Source: CAZILN01 sp964540005 (GTDB taxonomy: Bacteria > Bacteroidota > Bacteroidia > Bacteroidales > SM23-62). Taken from it: a DNA stretch of 47,802 nt. Below, one piece after another: positions 8,028 through 16,781 of this stretch; position 1 is the first letter of the stretch; the number at the start of each line of letters is the position of its first letter. The notes below the pieces were generated by a model that saw nothing but the letters and a program-made list of their open reading frames with translations, was not told where the DNA came from and did not search any database. Both the position numbers and the translations under genes were made by a program. Where the stretch lies: the NCBI GenBank assembly GCA_964540005.1, contig CAZILN010000289.1, positions 1 through 47,802 of the forward strand. Direction: 5' to 3'.

Positions 8028-9466
8028 GGAGCGATGCGCTGCAATCCGGATTCCACCTGCAATTCTATCCCACGCTTATAATACTCCTTTTCCACGGCCA
8101 GGCATGAACGATACCAGCCTGCTGCCATTTGATACTGCCCGCTTTCCTCTGCTATGATTCCAAGCTGCAGCATAGAATTCGAAGCAAAGAAGCCTCTTTG
8201 GTCACCCTCTGATAAGAGTACCTTATGATAATATGCCACAGCTTCCTCAAGATCCCCGTATCCATGGTACAACCTTGCCAGCCTGTAATCACGTTCTGTC
8301 CTGTCTCTATCACTGGCATATATGGTCAGGGGATGAGCCAGCAATAATTCTATACCCTTCTCATAATATCCCCCGTCGTGATACAGCCTGGCAGCCAGCA
8401 GTCCGGGATCCGGTGCATAACCATCTTTTGCTTCCATGACAGCCTGCCGGTCTGCCTCAACCAACACCGGTCCGGGTGTCAGAACCCTTTCTCTCATCTC
8501 CTGGTAGAGTTCCTGCTCATCATTCAGGAGATAGAACCATGACAGTTTGTGACAGGCTGTTTTGATATAATTCTTTCCGCTGTGCTTTTCCAGGAAAAGC
8601 TCCAGGCAGGTCCCCGCATCCTTGTCCAGGCGGTTCAGTTTCGCCTCCCCCATGAGGAGATAAACGTAAGGAAAACCTCGGGCATTCGCCTTTTCTTCCA
8701 GTGATGACAGTATGCTGATGGCTTCTTCATTATGCCTGGCTTTCATAGCAGCCAGGGTACGAAAATACATCGAAAGGAAGCTTGTATCAACTGCTGCACG
8801 GGAGGTTTCGATAAACTCCCAGGCAGCATGCCGGTCCGGGTTAAACTGAAGATATGAGAGGGTGAGTATCAGGACAGCCTCCAGTTCCTGGTCAGTGGAA
8901 CATTCCCGGTAATAGTCCCTTAGTTTCGCCTGTCCCGATCCGATGCTCCCCGAGATCCCGGCCCACCTGAGCACCCATGAATAGTCGGCCGGGACCGACC
9001 CGGCGATGAGTTCAAGGACTCCCCGGGCCTTTAATCCGGGTACATAATCCGGATACCTTCCCATGTTGTATTCGGTTATACGCCAGGCCGTGTAAAAATT
9101 CCGTATGGCTTTCCACCTGTCATCCTGGTCCATATTAAGGATGGATGACTGTAAAAACATCAGGCTCATCATATTGAGCCAGGCCGGTTCATCTGTTTCC
9201 AGTTCTTTCATCTGCCGGGTGTACCGGGCAGAAAGGCTCTGATATTCTTTGTAGGATCCCTCATCCCCGGCGATCAGGGTTTTCAGGAATAAGAGGTAAT
9301 TACTTAAATAGGGATAAGAAAAAGAATAAGCTGTTTCAATCCATGTGGTGCTGAGTAGTTCTTCAGCTTCATTAAACTGAATATCGAACAGTAAGGATTC
9401 TACACTCTTTTGTGATGAGACAGGAGAAAAAAGAAAAATAAGACATATGATGATAGCAGTCCTCAA
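8012..9466 (-). CDS. Exported tetratricopeptide-repeat protein, function unknown
   Basis: 484 residues. The only start that preserves the signal peptide (RTAIIICLIFLFSPVSSQ) is a TTG at 9466, directly abutting the TAG stop of the zinc-ribbon gene; no ATG follows until about residue 90. The mature protein is helical with TPR-like pairs: FNEAEELLSTTWIETA near the start, ISILSSLEEKANARGFPYVYLLMGEAKL in the middle, and RLYHGYGDLEEAVAYYHKVL plus LGIIAEESGQYQMAAGWYRSCLAVEKEYY at the end. It probably acts in the periplasm as a scaffold. It is last in the six-gene run that starts at 14492, and its 3' end overlaps the convergent CapA-like gene by 16 bases. Confidence 0.78.
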   Translation of the reverse strand: MRTAIIICLIFLFSPVSSQKSVESLLFDIQFNEAEELLSTTWIETAYSFSYPYLSNYLLFLKTLIAGDEGSYKEYQSLSARYTRQMKELETDEPAWLNMMSLMFLQSSILNMDQDDRWKAIRNFYTAWRITEYNMGRYPDYVPGLKARGVLELIAGSVPADYSWVLRWAGISGSIGSGQAKLRDYYRECSTDQELEAVLILTLSYLQFNPDRHAAWEFIETSRAAVDTSFLSMYFRTLAAMKARHNEEAISILSSLEEKANARGFPYVYLLMGEAKLNRLDKDAGTCLELFLEKHSGKNYIKTACHKLSWFYLLNDEQELYQEMRERVLTPGPVLVEADRQAVMEAKDGYAPDPGLLAARLYHDGGYYEKGIELLLAHPLTIYASDRDRTERDYRLARLYHGYGDLEEAVAYYHKVLLSEGDQRGFFASNSMLQLGIIAEESGQYQMAAGWYRSCLAVEKEYYKRGIELQVESGLQRIAPYLNE

Positions 9467-10447
9467 CTACTTACCTTCCTCATCAATATCAACCAGGATC
9501 CTGCCGCAATATTCGCAAACAATTATTTTCTTTCTGGCATTAATATCAAGCTGCCTCTGGGGCGGGATCTTGTTAAAGCATCCTCCGCAGGCATCGCGCT
9601 CCACAGTAACGACTGCCAGGCCGTTCCTGGCATTGTTCCTGATCTTAGTGTAAGCCGTGTACAAGCGGTCATTAATAAGCAGCCTGATCTGCTCCCTTTT
9701 TTTCACCAATATCTCTTCCTCTTTCTGGGTATCGGAAATAATCTCATCCAGCTCTGATTTTTTATTCTGAAAGTCTGCCGTTCTTTCATCCAGAATTACC
9801 TGTGACTCTTCGATCACCTTCTTCTTTTCCTCTACCTGGATACCGAATTCTTTCTTTCTCTTCTCTGCCAGTTCTATCTCAAGTGTCTGGAATTCTATCT
9901 CTTTCGATAAAGAATCAAACTCCCTGTTGTTCCTGACATTGTTCTGTTGCTCTTCATATTTCTTAATGAGGTCCAGTGCACTGACTATCTCGTTATTCTT
10001 CCTGGATACTGCATCTTCCATCTCTTCCACATCGGCATTCAGTTTATTGATACGGGTTTCCAGTCCGGCTACCTCATCCTCCAGGTCCTGAACTTCAAGA
10101 GGAAGTTCGCCACGCAGGATTTTAATGGAGTCCACTTCAGAATCAACTGTTTGCAGATCATGCAGAGCCTTAAGCCTGTCCGCCACCGACATTTCAGCCG
10201 TTTCTTCTGACTTGCTCTTTGCACTGGCGGTCTTCTTTGCTGCTGCTGCCTTTTTTGTTGCTGCCGCCTTCTTTGTCGCTTCTTCCTTCTTAGCTGCTGC
10301 GGGCTTTTTTGTAGCTTCCGTTTTCTTTGCTGTCTCCGCCTTTTTAGCTGCCGGGGATTTCTTTGGAGCTTCCGTCTTTTTCGCGTCAGACGCCTTTTTT
10401 GTTGCCGTTGTTTTCTTTGCTGCTGCCGGCTTCTTTGCTGCTGCCAT
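9467..10447 (-). CDS. Zinc-ribbon coiled-coil protein with Lys/Ala-rich histone H1-like N-terminal tail
   Basis: 326 residues. Residues 1-80 are almost only K, A, T, E and P, with a KK pair about every six residues, as in eukaryotic H1 tails and some bacterial DNA-binding tails. From about 90 to 255 there is a long antiparallel coiled coil (LKALHDLQTVDSEVDSIKILRGELP, then heptad-rich Glu/Lys helices). The C-terminus is a C4 zinc ribbon: CGGC near 289, and CEYC near 312. The coiled coil plus ribbon is the family annotated zf-RING_7/CT398-like; its usual length is about 240-260 residues, so the tail is an addition. It lies 2 bases after the Nif3-like gene, a frequent pairing in bacteria. Role uncertain; nucleic-acid binding is plausible. 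Confidence 0.88.
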   Translation of the reverse strand: MAAAKKPAAAKKTTATKKASDAKKTEAPKKSPAAKKAETAKKTEATKKPAAAKKEEATKKAAATKKAAAAKKTASAKSKSEETAEMSVADRLKALHDLQTVDSEVDSIKILRGELPLEVQDLEDEVAGLETRINKLNADVEEMEDAVSRKNNEIVSALDLIKKYEEQQNNVRNNREFDSLSKEIEFQTLEIELAEKRKKEFGIQVEEKKKVIEESQVILDERTADFQNKKSELDEIISDTQKEEEILVKKREQIRLLINDRLYTAYTKIRNNARNGLAVVTVERDACGGCFNKIPPQRQLDINARKKIIVCEYCGRILVDIDEEGK

Positions 10448-10449
10448 TC

Positions 10450-11544
10450 TTAATAGTAATTTATTGGATTTGTTTTCACCTCGGAAAAATGAAATGCAAA
10501 TGTAGGGAATTTTTTGCTTAGTAGTTCATAAATTATTTCAGTAGTGAACTGTTCACTCTCAAAATGGCCTATATCGGCCAGAACTATGCTGTCCTCCGCA
10601 TCAAAAAACTGGTGGTATTTTACATCAGCAGTAATATAAATATCTGATTTACTGCTGATTGCCTGCCTCATCAGGGATATACCGCTGCCACCACAAACCG
10701 CCACACGGCTGATGGGGCGCTCAAGCAGGCGGGTATGCCTGATGTGGGGAACGGCAAATACTTCTTTGAGCAGGTCCAGGAAAGCAGTTTCGCTGAGGGG
10801 ATCTTCAAGTTCCCCCATCATTCCCATTCCTGTTCTGTGATCCTTATTCATCAGTGGATAAATATCGTATGCCACTTCCTGGTATGGATGAGCCTCCAGC
10901 ATTGCCGCGACAATCTTTCCCTGTAAAGCTACCCGGAAGATTGTTTCCACCCTGATCTCTTTTTCAAAGTGGAGTTCGCCCTTCTTGCCGACAAAAGGAT
11001 CTGAATTTTCGGAACCCCTGAAGCTTCCTTCGCCCGGAGTATTGAAACTGCATTGGTCATAGTCCCCGATGCTTCCGGCTCCTGCATTGAATATAGCCTC
11101 CCTGAGCCCTGATGCATGGTCCTGTGGTACAAAAAACACCAGCTTGCGGAGGTTGTCTTCCTTTGGTTGAAGTATTGTCAGGTTCTGCAGTCCCAGCTTC
11201 TCACATATCTTCCGGTTAACTCCTGTCCATATCACATCCAGGTTGGTATGGGCAGCATAGACAGCTACATCGTTCCTGATTGCCTTTATCAGGGTACGTT
11301 CCGAATAGTTTTTCCCCGTCAGTTTCTTTATGGGCGAAAAGATCAGGGGATGGTGGGAAATGATCATGCCGGTCTTTTTCCTGAGGGCTTCATCTACCAC
11401 AGCCTCGGTAACATCTATACATAAAAGTGCAGAATCCGTTTCCCCGGACGCAGAACCGCAAAGCAGTCCCGAATTATCATAAGGCTCCTGCAGGGATAAA
11501 GGAGCAATACTTTCAATATAACCGATGATGTCCCTTATTAACAT
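10450..11544 (-). CDS. Nif3-like dinuclear metal-centre protein (YqfO type)
   Basis: 364 residues, the long YqfO-type form with a central inserted PII-like domain; the short YbgI form is about 250. The N-terminal half has PYDNSGLLCG and MIISHHPLIFSPIKKL, the His pair that binds metal. The insert (about 130-230) includes VFFVPQDHASGLREAIFNAGAGSIGDYDQCSF. The C-terminal half has RVAVCGGSGISLMRQA, then ITADVKYHQFFDAE and ADIGHFESEQFTTEI, supplying the remaining His/Glu ligands. The family forms hexameric toroids; members have been linked to GTP cyclohydrolase I type 2 activity, but its function is not settled. It sits between merR-like and zinc-ribbon genes in one operon. Confidence 0.92.
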   Translation of the reverse strand: MLIRDIIGYIESIAPLSLQEPYDNSGLLCGSASGETDSALLCIDVTEAVVDEALRKKTGMIISHHPLIFSPIKKLTGKNYSERTLIKAIRNDVAVYAAHTNLDVIWTGVNRKICEKLGLQNLTILQPKEDNLRKLVFFVPQDHASGLREAIFNAGAGSIGDYDQCSFNTPGEGSFRGSENSDPFVGKKGELHFEKEIRVETIFRVALQGKIVAAMLEAHPYQEVAYDIYPLMNKDHRTGMGMMGELEDPLSETAFLDLLKEVFAVPHIRHTRLLERPISRVAVCGGSGISLMRQAISSKSDIYITADVKYHQFFDAEDSIVLADIGHFESEQFTTEIIYELLSKKFPTFAFHFSEVKTNPINYY

Positions 11545-11593
11545 AATTGAATTGTTTTGCGACAGTAAAAATAAAACAGAGGGTGAGGCAGAT

Positions 11594-11932
11594 CTAATCT
11601 ATCTGCTCTTTTATTTCCAGCAACATCTGCTTGATGTTTTTAAGGGATTGGATGAGTTCAAAATCATTAAAGGTATCTTCCTTGTTTTCCTTCATCTTTT
11701 TCCGGGCACCCTTGAGGGTCATCCCCTTTTCCTTTACCAGATGAAAAATAATGTGGAAATTTTCGATATCCTCCTTTGTAAACAGGCGGTTCCCCTTCTT
11801 GTTCTTCTGTGGCTTAATGATATCGAATTCCTTCTCCCAGAACCGGATCAGCGATGTATTCACATCGAACATGGCAGCCACTTCTCCAATGGTGTAAAAC
11901 AGTTTTTCGACCTTTTGTTCCTTGTACGGCAT
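11594..11932 (-). CDS. MerR family transcriptional regulator
   Basis: 112 residues. The N-terminal winged helix-turn-helix is clear: KLFYTIGEVAAMFDVNTSLIRFWEKEF (about 10-36), then NKKGNRLFTKEDIENFHIIFHLVKEKGMTLKGARKKMKE. A short coiled coil (about 88-110) follows for dimerisation. There is no extra ligand domain and no cysteine set, so it is not a metal-sensing MerR. This short form is highly conserved in Bacteroidota beside M23 peptidase and alaS genes, as here. Its targets are unknown. It is 49 bases upstream of the Nif3-like gene on the same strand. Confidence 0.9.
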   Translation of the reverse strand: MPYKEQKVEKLFYTIGEVAAMFDVNTSLIRFWEKEFDIIKPQKNKKGNRLFTKEDIENFHIIFHLVKEKGMTLKGARKKMKENKEDTFNDFELIQSLKNIKQMLLEIKEQID

Positions 11933-11971
11933 CTTCAGGGGTATTCCAGATTAAATATAGAAAATTCAATA

Positions 11972-13426
11972 TTAATCACCAAAACAATATAAATATCCGT
12001 TCCTTGAAGCCACATAAATCCTGCCCTCATGGCAGACAGGGGTGGATTCAAAACTGGCCCCGAACTCATCAAGCAGTGTAAAATTCAGGTTGTCGTCATA
12101 CCCGTACAGCCTTATCCCACCGTATCCTGCCGCTATCAGCCTGTCCCCGGTAAAAATAGGCGTACAGATGGACGAACCCACATATTCCCTGAAAATGAGT
12201 ACCGGAGAAGGGTACTGCCTCACCCCGTCAGGACCCGTTACTGTTAAGGCCGTATCTATCCTGCTGTGGTCAACCACATAAAGATACCCGTCTATCCCGA
12301 TGAAGGCGGCCAGGAATTTTCGTATTTCCTGGTTATAGGAGTCAGATATCCCTATGCTGCCGATGATCCCTCCCTGCCAGCTGCCATATTCCTTGTCCCC
12401 GGTAGGAAAATACCAGACCACAGCCTGCGAAGGATCTTTTGACGGGTCCAGTTTAATAGCCCCGCCCTGTCCCTTGATATACTGTTTTTCAATCGATGCC
12501 AGCACACAGTGGTCTGATGTGATGATGGGAGAACCGTCCATGTCCGATCCTGTCACGAAATCCCAGACCAGCTCCCTGCGCTGAAGGCAGTACCCCCATA
12601 TATGGCCTGATCCGGAGGCAATATATATCACATCATCCAGCAGGCTGGGAGAAGCCTCGGTTACCACATTATTCCTGTGAGCCGTCACATCCTCCTGAAA
12701 ATAGAGCTTGGATTCCTGGTAAATCAGCGGTTGAAGCATACCATCCTTCATGGCAGCTTTTTGGGGGTCGGGATTGAAGACGGTAAAGAGTGAGTTTTCC
12801 AGTCCTATATATGCGGTGTCATTTATTACAAGCGCCGAAGCATCCACATCCCGGCTGTAGCTGCTGGTCAGTTTTACATCCAGGCGCCAGAGCTCTCTAC
12901 CGGTAAGGTATGAAATGGCACGGTAGCTCGGAACATGAGGGGCATCAAGGAAATGCCCTGTCCCCAGCCGGCTTCCCTGCAGGATCACCCAGCTGTCCGA
13001 AGGATCCGGTGCCGATGGGTCATGCCAGATCGTACCGGTCCCCTTGATAACATCATCGTATTTATACTGCCAGACAAGGGTACCGCTGTCGGCACGGAAT
13101 TTCTTAAGATTATGGTCATAGGCTCCCTGGACCAGGAAGAGTTCACCCTTTTCCCTGACAAGCAAAGGCTGGCCGGTCCATCCGGCTCCTGCCCATACCC
13201 GTGATCCCGACCTTCTTGAGATCACAGTTGTCCCTTTCCCCAGGTAATGTTTCCAGATTATATTCAGAGAGGAAGGGGCCCTGTTCCCATAGTAATTTCG
13301 TTGGGCGTTTCCCAGGAAAGTGCCGTTAATAACCTGTATATCAAGGCTGTCTGATTCCGCACCGGGTGCCTGGGACCAGCCGGGCATGCAGATCATTGCG
13401 GAAAAGACAAAACCCAGTATGAGCAT
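11972..13426 (-). CDS. Exported PQQ-like beta-propeller protein
   Basis: 484 residues from the ATG at 13426; a start at 13468 is possible but would overlap the preceding gene by 26 bases and place 14 polar residues before the signal peptide MLILGFVFSAMICMPGWSQ. The mature protein has repeated propeller strands: LFLVQGAYDHNLKKFRADSGTLVWQYKYDD, GRELWRLDVKL, TAYIGLENSLFTVFNP, VIYIASGSGHIWGYCLQRRELVWDFVTGSDMDGSP, GYLYVVDHSRID, RIYVASRNGYLYCFGD. This is the PQQ_2/YVTN-like fold seen in BamB and in quinoprotein dehydrogenases. No cofactor motif is recognised, so a binding or scaffold role is more likely than catalysis. It is 16 bases downstream of the CapA-like gene. Confidence 0.82.
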   Translation of the reverse strand: MLILGFVFSAMICMPGWSQAPGAESDSLDIQVINGTFLGNAQRNYYGNRAPSSLNIIWKHYLGKGTTVISRRSGSRVWAGAGWTGQPLLVREKGELFLVQGAYDHNLKKFRADSGTLVWQYKYDDVIKGTGTIWHDPSAPDPSDSWVILQGSRLGTGHFLDAPHVPSYRAISYLTGRELWRLDVKLTSSYSRDVDASALVINDTAYIGLENSLFTVFNPDPQKAAMKDGMLQPLIYQESKLYFQEDVTAHRNNVVTEASPSLLDDVIYIASGSGHIWGYCLQRRELVWDFVTGSDMDGSPIITSDHCVLASIEKQYIKGQGGAIKLDPSKDPSQAVVWYFPTGDKEYGSWQGGIIGSIGISDSYNQEIRKFLAAFIGIDGYLYVVDHSRIDTALTVTGPDGVRQYPSPVLIFREYVGSSICTPIFTGDRLIAAGYGGIRLYGYDDNLNFTLLDEFGASFESTPVCHEGRIYVASRNGYLYCFGD

Positions 13427-13442
13427 ATTCGATAAATGCACC

Positions 13443-14492
13443 TTATCTATCCTTAAGTATGAGACCATTATCAGTAATCTTCAGCCTGGCTTCCGGGAAA
13501 TCCTCTGCCGTCAGTTGCTGCATTTTGGAGATAACCCAACACCCGGAATCCAGCCTTGTAAACCCCCTGCCGGTCTGCCTTGTGGGGATAATACGGCCAT
13601 AAAGGAATATACCCTGGGTATCGGTATAGACCCTTATAATGGGAGCATATCCCCTGGGACCGCTGAGGTTAAACCGTGCATAGGTGCAGAAATTGCCCAG
13701 GCTATAAGCTATCAGGCGGTCCTTATACACCTCCACAGCCCTGGTTACATGGGGTCCGTGTCCGAATATTATGTCTGCACCCGCATCAATCATGGCATGA
13801 GAAAAAGCATAAATATTGCCCCGGTTGTTCCCCAGGTATTTTTCCGTTTCACGGGTTACGTGCTGGTACTCTTCTCCTTCCGCCCCGCCATGAATCGATA
13901 CTATCAGTATGTCACACTTACTGCTTACCTCGCTGACCAGTTTAACCGCTGAGGGGGTATCAAGCAGGCTGACAGTACCCGGATTAGGGGCAAAGGCACA
14001 GAGGCCGTAGCGGACTGAATTTACAGTTATAATGGTATAAGGGTGCGTGGTCAGTCCGGCAAAAGGGATCCCGGCTTCCTGCATGATCCTTACAGAATTG
14101 TCACTTCCTTCCTTACCGAAATCGCGGATATGGTTATTGGCAAGGCTCACCAGGTCAAAGCCGGCAGCACTAAGACAGGATACATATTTCTCCGGCATCC
14201 GGAACACAAAGCATCTTGTGGTATCGTAACAGTATTTGGCTTTCCCCTGATCGCCGGCAAAGACACCTTCGAGGTTCCCGAATGTTACATCGGAATCCAG
14301 TAAAATCCCCTTTACATCTTCAAGCAGGGGAGCACAATCATCTCCCGGTGGAAGGTAAGTTGTCGAAGGATAATCGGTGCCGAGCATGATATCTCCCACA
14401 CCGGTAATACATACCGTGTCAGTTCCCTGGCCGGCACCGAAGATATGCAGTGTGGTCAGTAGTATTGCAATGCCTGTCAGCACCTGTTTCAT
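13443..14492 (-). CDS. CapA-like metallophosphatase-fold protein, second copy
   Basis: 349 residues from the ATG at 14492. An ATG at 14513 is also in frame but lies within a 24-bp inverted-repeat arm, and the shorter start puts the signal peptide (KQVLTGIAILLTTLHIFGAG) at the N-terminus. Motifs: GVGDIMLGTDY, VTFGNLEGVFAG, DLVSLANNHIRDFG, IVSIHGGAEGEEYQ, IIFGHGPHVTRAVE and IAYSLGNFCTY, the same metal-centre set as the gene at 6900-8027 but at low overall identity. FGHGPHV replaces the more common GHPHV. It is the first gene of the six-gene minus-strand run. Function unknown outside the PGA_cap family assignment; capBC are absent. Confidence 0.85.
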   Translation of the reverse strand: MKQVLTGIAILLTTLHIFGAGQGTDTVCITGVGDIMLGTDYPSTTYLPPGDDCAPLLEDVKGILLDSDVTFGNLEGVFAGDQGKAKYCYDTTRCFVFRMPEKYVSCLSAAGFDLVSLANNHIRDFGKEGSDNSVRIMQEAGIPFAGLTTHPYTIITVNSVRYGLCAFAPNPGTVSLLDTPSAVKLVSEVSSKCDILIVSIHGGAEGEEYQHVTRETEKYLGNNRGNIYAFSHAMIDAGADIIFGHGPHVTRAVEVYKDRLIAYSLGNFCTYARFNLSGPRGYAPIIRVYTDTQGIFLYGRIIPTRQTGRGFTRLDSGCWVISKMQQLTAEDFPEARLKITDNGLILKDR

Positions 14493-14503
14493 GATTTTTG
14501 TAT

Positions 14504-14572
14504 TGAGTAGCATACTGCAAATTCAGCTACATGACTTCGTAATGTCAGGCTGAATTTGCAGTATGCTACTCA
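14504..14572. repeat. Perfect 24-bp inverted repeat with 21-base loop
   Basis: Bases 14504-14527 are exactly complementary to 14549-14572; the 21-base loop contains a further short complement (TGAC with GTCA). It lies between the terminator of the M23 gene and the start of the second CapA-like gene. On transcripts reading toward that gene it would form a very stable stem ending 11 bases before the start codon. There is no T-run on either side, so it is not a standard terminator. No other copy was noticed in the window. Confidence 0.85.
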
Positions 14573-14580
14573 TTTGTGTT

Positions 14581-14614
14581 AAAAAAAAGACGCCTGGTTT
14601 TCAACCGGCGTCTA
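14581..14614 (-). terminator. Rho-independent terminator after the first M23 gene
   Basis: The stem is AGACGCC with GGCGTCT, extended by GGTT with AACC past a one-base bulge, with a 3-base loop (14588-14613). On the minus strand it is followed directly by eight T (14581-14588). It lies 26 bases past the M23 stop at 14640 and separates the peptidase pair from the CapA-like operon. Confidence 0.85.
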
Positions 14615-14639
14615 ATCTATGCTTTACCCAGATTAAATC

Positions 14640-15608
14640 CTAGTCAAAACTGCCTGCTTTCATCGACAACTGTATCATCCTGTCCCATTCCTCCGGACTC
14701 AGGTCATTGAAATAATAATTTATAGGGTTGACCTTCTTCCCGTTCAGGTGAACCTCGTAATGCAGGTGGGGAGCAGTCGATAACCCGGTGCTTCCCACAA
14801 AACCTATTACATCCCCCCTTGTGACTTTCTGGCCTTTGCGAACATTGAAGCTGTTCATATGACCGTAAAGCGTTTTATATCCAAAGCCATGATCCAGTTC
14901 GATCTTGTTCCCGTATCCCCTTCTTGACCGGTCAACCTTGTCGACCACACCATCTGCCGTGGCATATATTTCGGTCCCGGTAGGAGCCGTAAAATCCATC
15001 CCGTAATGGAATTTCCTGATCTTATATATCGGGTGTATCCTGTATCCCCATCCCGAGGCGGTACGTGTCAGGTCCTTATTGGAAATGGGCTGTATGGCAG
15101 GCAGGCAGGCCAGCTGTTCTTCCCTCCTCTTGGCCAGTTCTATGATCTCGTCGTATGATTTGCTCTGTACATATACTTCTTTGGTCAGCCTGTCAAGGCG
15201 TTGCTTGGAATCGATGACAATTTCAGAATTATCATAGCCTTCCAGCATTTCATAACGGTTCACACCACCATAACCGGCATTACGGATAGATTTGGGAATG
15301 GGTTCCGCATTAAATATGGTACGGTATATATTATCATCCCTCTTTTCCATATCGCTCAGTACGTTTTCAAGATTATCCACGCGATCATTAAGGATCTCAT
15401 ATTGCAACAGGAGCTGGTTATTCTCCCTCTTGAGCCTCTTCTCTTTGGGTGTATCGAAAATGCAGGAATAAAGTATATTCATTCCTGCAGCAAACAGAAA
15501 AATCATAGAAAGATAGGACAGGAAAACAATGAACTTCTTCCTGTAACTCACCCTGATCCTGTCGTAACTCAGTGATTCAGGGTTAAACCTGTATTTACCT
15601 TTTGCCAT
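14640..15608 (-). CDS. M23 family metallopeptidase, membrane-anchored (copy 1)
   Basis: 322 residues. A short cytosolic start KGKYRFNPESLSYDRIRVSYRKK precedes one membrane span (about 27-48), then a coiled coil (about 55-90) and a LytM/M23 domain (about 185-305). Catalytic motifs are intact: HYGMDFTAPTGTEIYATADG (Hx3D zinc ligands), GYKTLYGHM and HLHYEVHLNG (HxH). M23 enzymes cut peptidoglycan cross-links; this architecture resembles the coiled-coil anchored types that act at cell-wall growth sites in the periplasm. It follows a paralogue by 57 bases on the same strand, and the pair is divergent from alaS, an arrangement often seen in Bacteroidota. Confidence 0.93.
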   Translation of the reverse strand: MAKGKYRFNPESLSYDRIRVSYRKKFIVFLSYLSMIFLFAAGMNILYSCIFDTPKEKRLKRENNQLLLQYEILNDRVDNLENVLSDMEKRDDNIYRTIFNAEPIPKSIRNAGYGGVNRYEMLEGYDNSEIVIDSKQRLDRLTKEVYVQSKSYDEIIELAKRREEQLACLPAIQPISNKDLTRTASGWGYRIHPIYKIRKFHYGMDFTAPTGTEIYATADGVVDKVDRSRRGYGNKIELDHGFGYKTLYGHMNSFNVRKGQKVTRGDVIGFVGSTGLSTAPHLHYEVHLNGKKVNPINYYFNDLSPEEWDRMIQLSMKAGSFD

Positions 15609-15665
15609 TTTGTGTAAAAAAATCAGCCCCTAAAAGTAAATAAATAAATTGAATGTGACAAATCG

Positions 15666-16628
15666 CTAGTTATCAGCGGTGTTTGCCAGGGTGGTAATAT
15701 CCCTGTATTCTTCAGGAAGGAGGTCATCGGCGTAAAAAAGCCTTGGATTCAAAGCTTTGTTATTTAATCTCACCTCATAGTGCAAATGCGGCCCGGTGGA
15801 TTTTCCGGAGCTGCCCAGGGTCCCGATCAGGCTTCCCCGGGATATTTTCTGCCCAACATGTACAAGAATGGAATTCAGGTGAGCATAACGGGTGGTATAC
15901 CCGAAACCATGGTCTATCACAATTTCTTTCCCGTATCCTGATTTTGAGATCTTTGTCTGGAGAACCTTTCCATCCCCTGTTGAAAAAACTTCGGTCCCTC
16001 TCAAAGCAGCAAAATCCAGTCCGCGATGCTCGGTGATCTGCTTGCTCATAGGGTCGGTCCGGTAGCCATACTCCGAGCTGATCCAGAAATAAATGTCCAG
16101 AGGAATGGGCTGAACGGAGGGCTTCCGTGCCAGCAGGTCTTTTCTCTCCAGGGCCCTGCCGAGAAGATCATTGAAAGAACGCTGCTGAACATCTGCCTTC
16201 AGCTCCAGGATATCCAGTCCCCGGGTAGTACTTATCATCAGATCCGATGAATTAAATCCCAGGAGCAGGGGATAAGGATTGGAACCTCCCTGGCCTACCT
16301 CCCTGACAGAAGGGGGGATGGGCTCCATTGTAAAAATGCCACGGTACAGGCTGTCATCCCTGATCTGCATGTCTGTCAGCAGGTTTCCAAGCTGAGAGAG
16401 TTTGTCATTTATGGAATCATACTTATGCAGTATTTGTTCCTGCTGAACCTCCAGGCTGGATTCGGCGGGATTTAAATTCAGCCTGCCCAGAAGGTTATGA
16501 GTCAGGATCGCCATTACAACAACGAGCAGGGTGAAAATCGAGAACCTCAGAATTTTCTCCCCGTGGGACCTTCTGATTTCAATAAACTCGTGAGTATCAG
16601 GATTAAAACGAAATGTCTTCCTGCTCAT
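15666..16628 (-). CDS. M23 family metallopeptidase, membrane-anchored (copy 2)
   Basis: 320 residues with the same layout as its downstream paralogue: basic start SRKTFRFNPDTHEFIEIRRS, one membrane span (about 29-48), coiled coil (about 57-90), then an M23 domain with HRGLDFAALRGTEVFSTGDG, GYTTRYAHLNSI and HLHYEVRLNN. Zinc ligands are present. MEPIPPSVREVGQGGSNPYP is the counterpart of AEPIPKSIRNAGYGGVNRYE in copy 1, showing duplication. Identity is moderate, so the duplication is old and the copies may have different substrates or partners. It is the first gene of the pair; 153 AT-rich bases separate it from alaS. Confidence 0.93.
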   Translation of the reverse strand: MSRKTFRFNPDTHEFIEIRRSHGEKILRFSIFTLLVVVMAILTHNLLGRLNLNPAESSLEVQQEQILHKYDSINDKLSQLGNLLTDMQIRDDSLYRGIFTMEPIPPSVREVGQGGSNPYPLLLGFNSSDLMISTTRGLDILELKADVQQRSFNDLLGRALERKDLLARKPSVQPIPLDIYFWISSEYGYRTDPMSKQITEHRGLDFAALRGTEVFSTGDGKVLQTKISKSGYGKEIVIDHGFGYTTRYAHLNSILVHVGQKISRGSLIGTLGSSGKSTGPHLHYEVRLNNKALNPRLFYADDLLPEEYRDITTLANTADN

Positions 16629-16781
16629 AATTGAAAACTTACACTCTAAAAATAAAAATTAGATGACTCACAAACAAATCTCACTCAAAAAAAACTAATT
16701 TTAAAGACTGTTTTACAGGAAAATATCCATACTATTTATTAATAAACCGTATCAAAGGATAAATTCCCGGACTATAAAAAT

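Noticed and set aside
10125..10505. Plus-strand Ala/Phe-rich frame opposite the zinc-ribbon gene
   Set aside because: It is the antisense of the KKAAA repeats of the tail, not a membrane protein.
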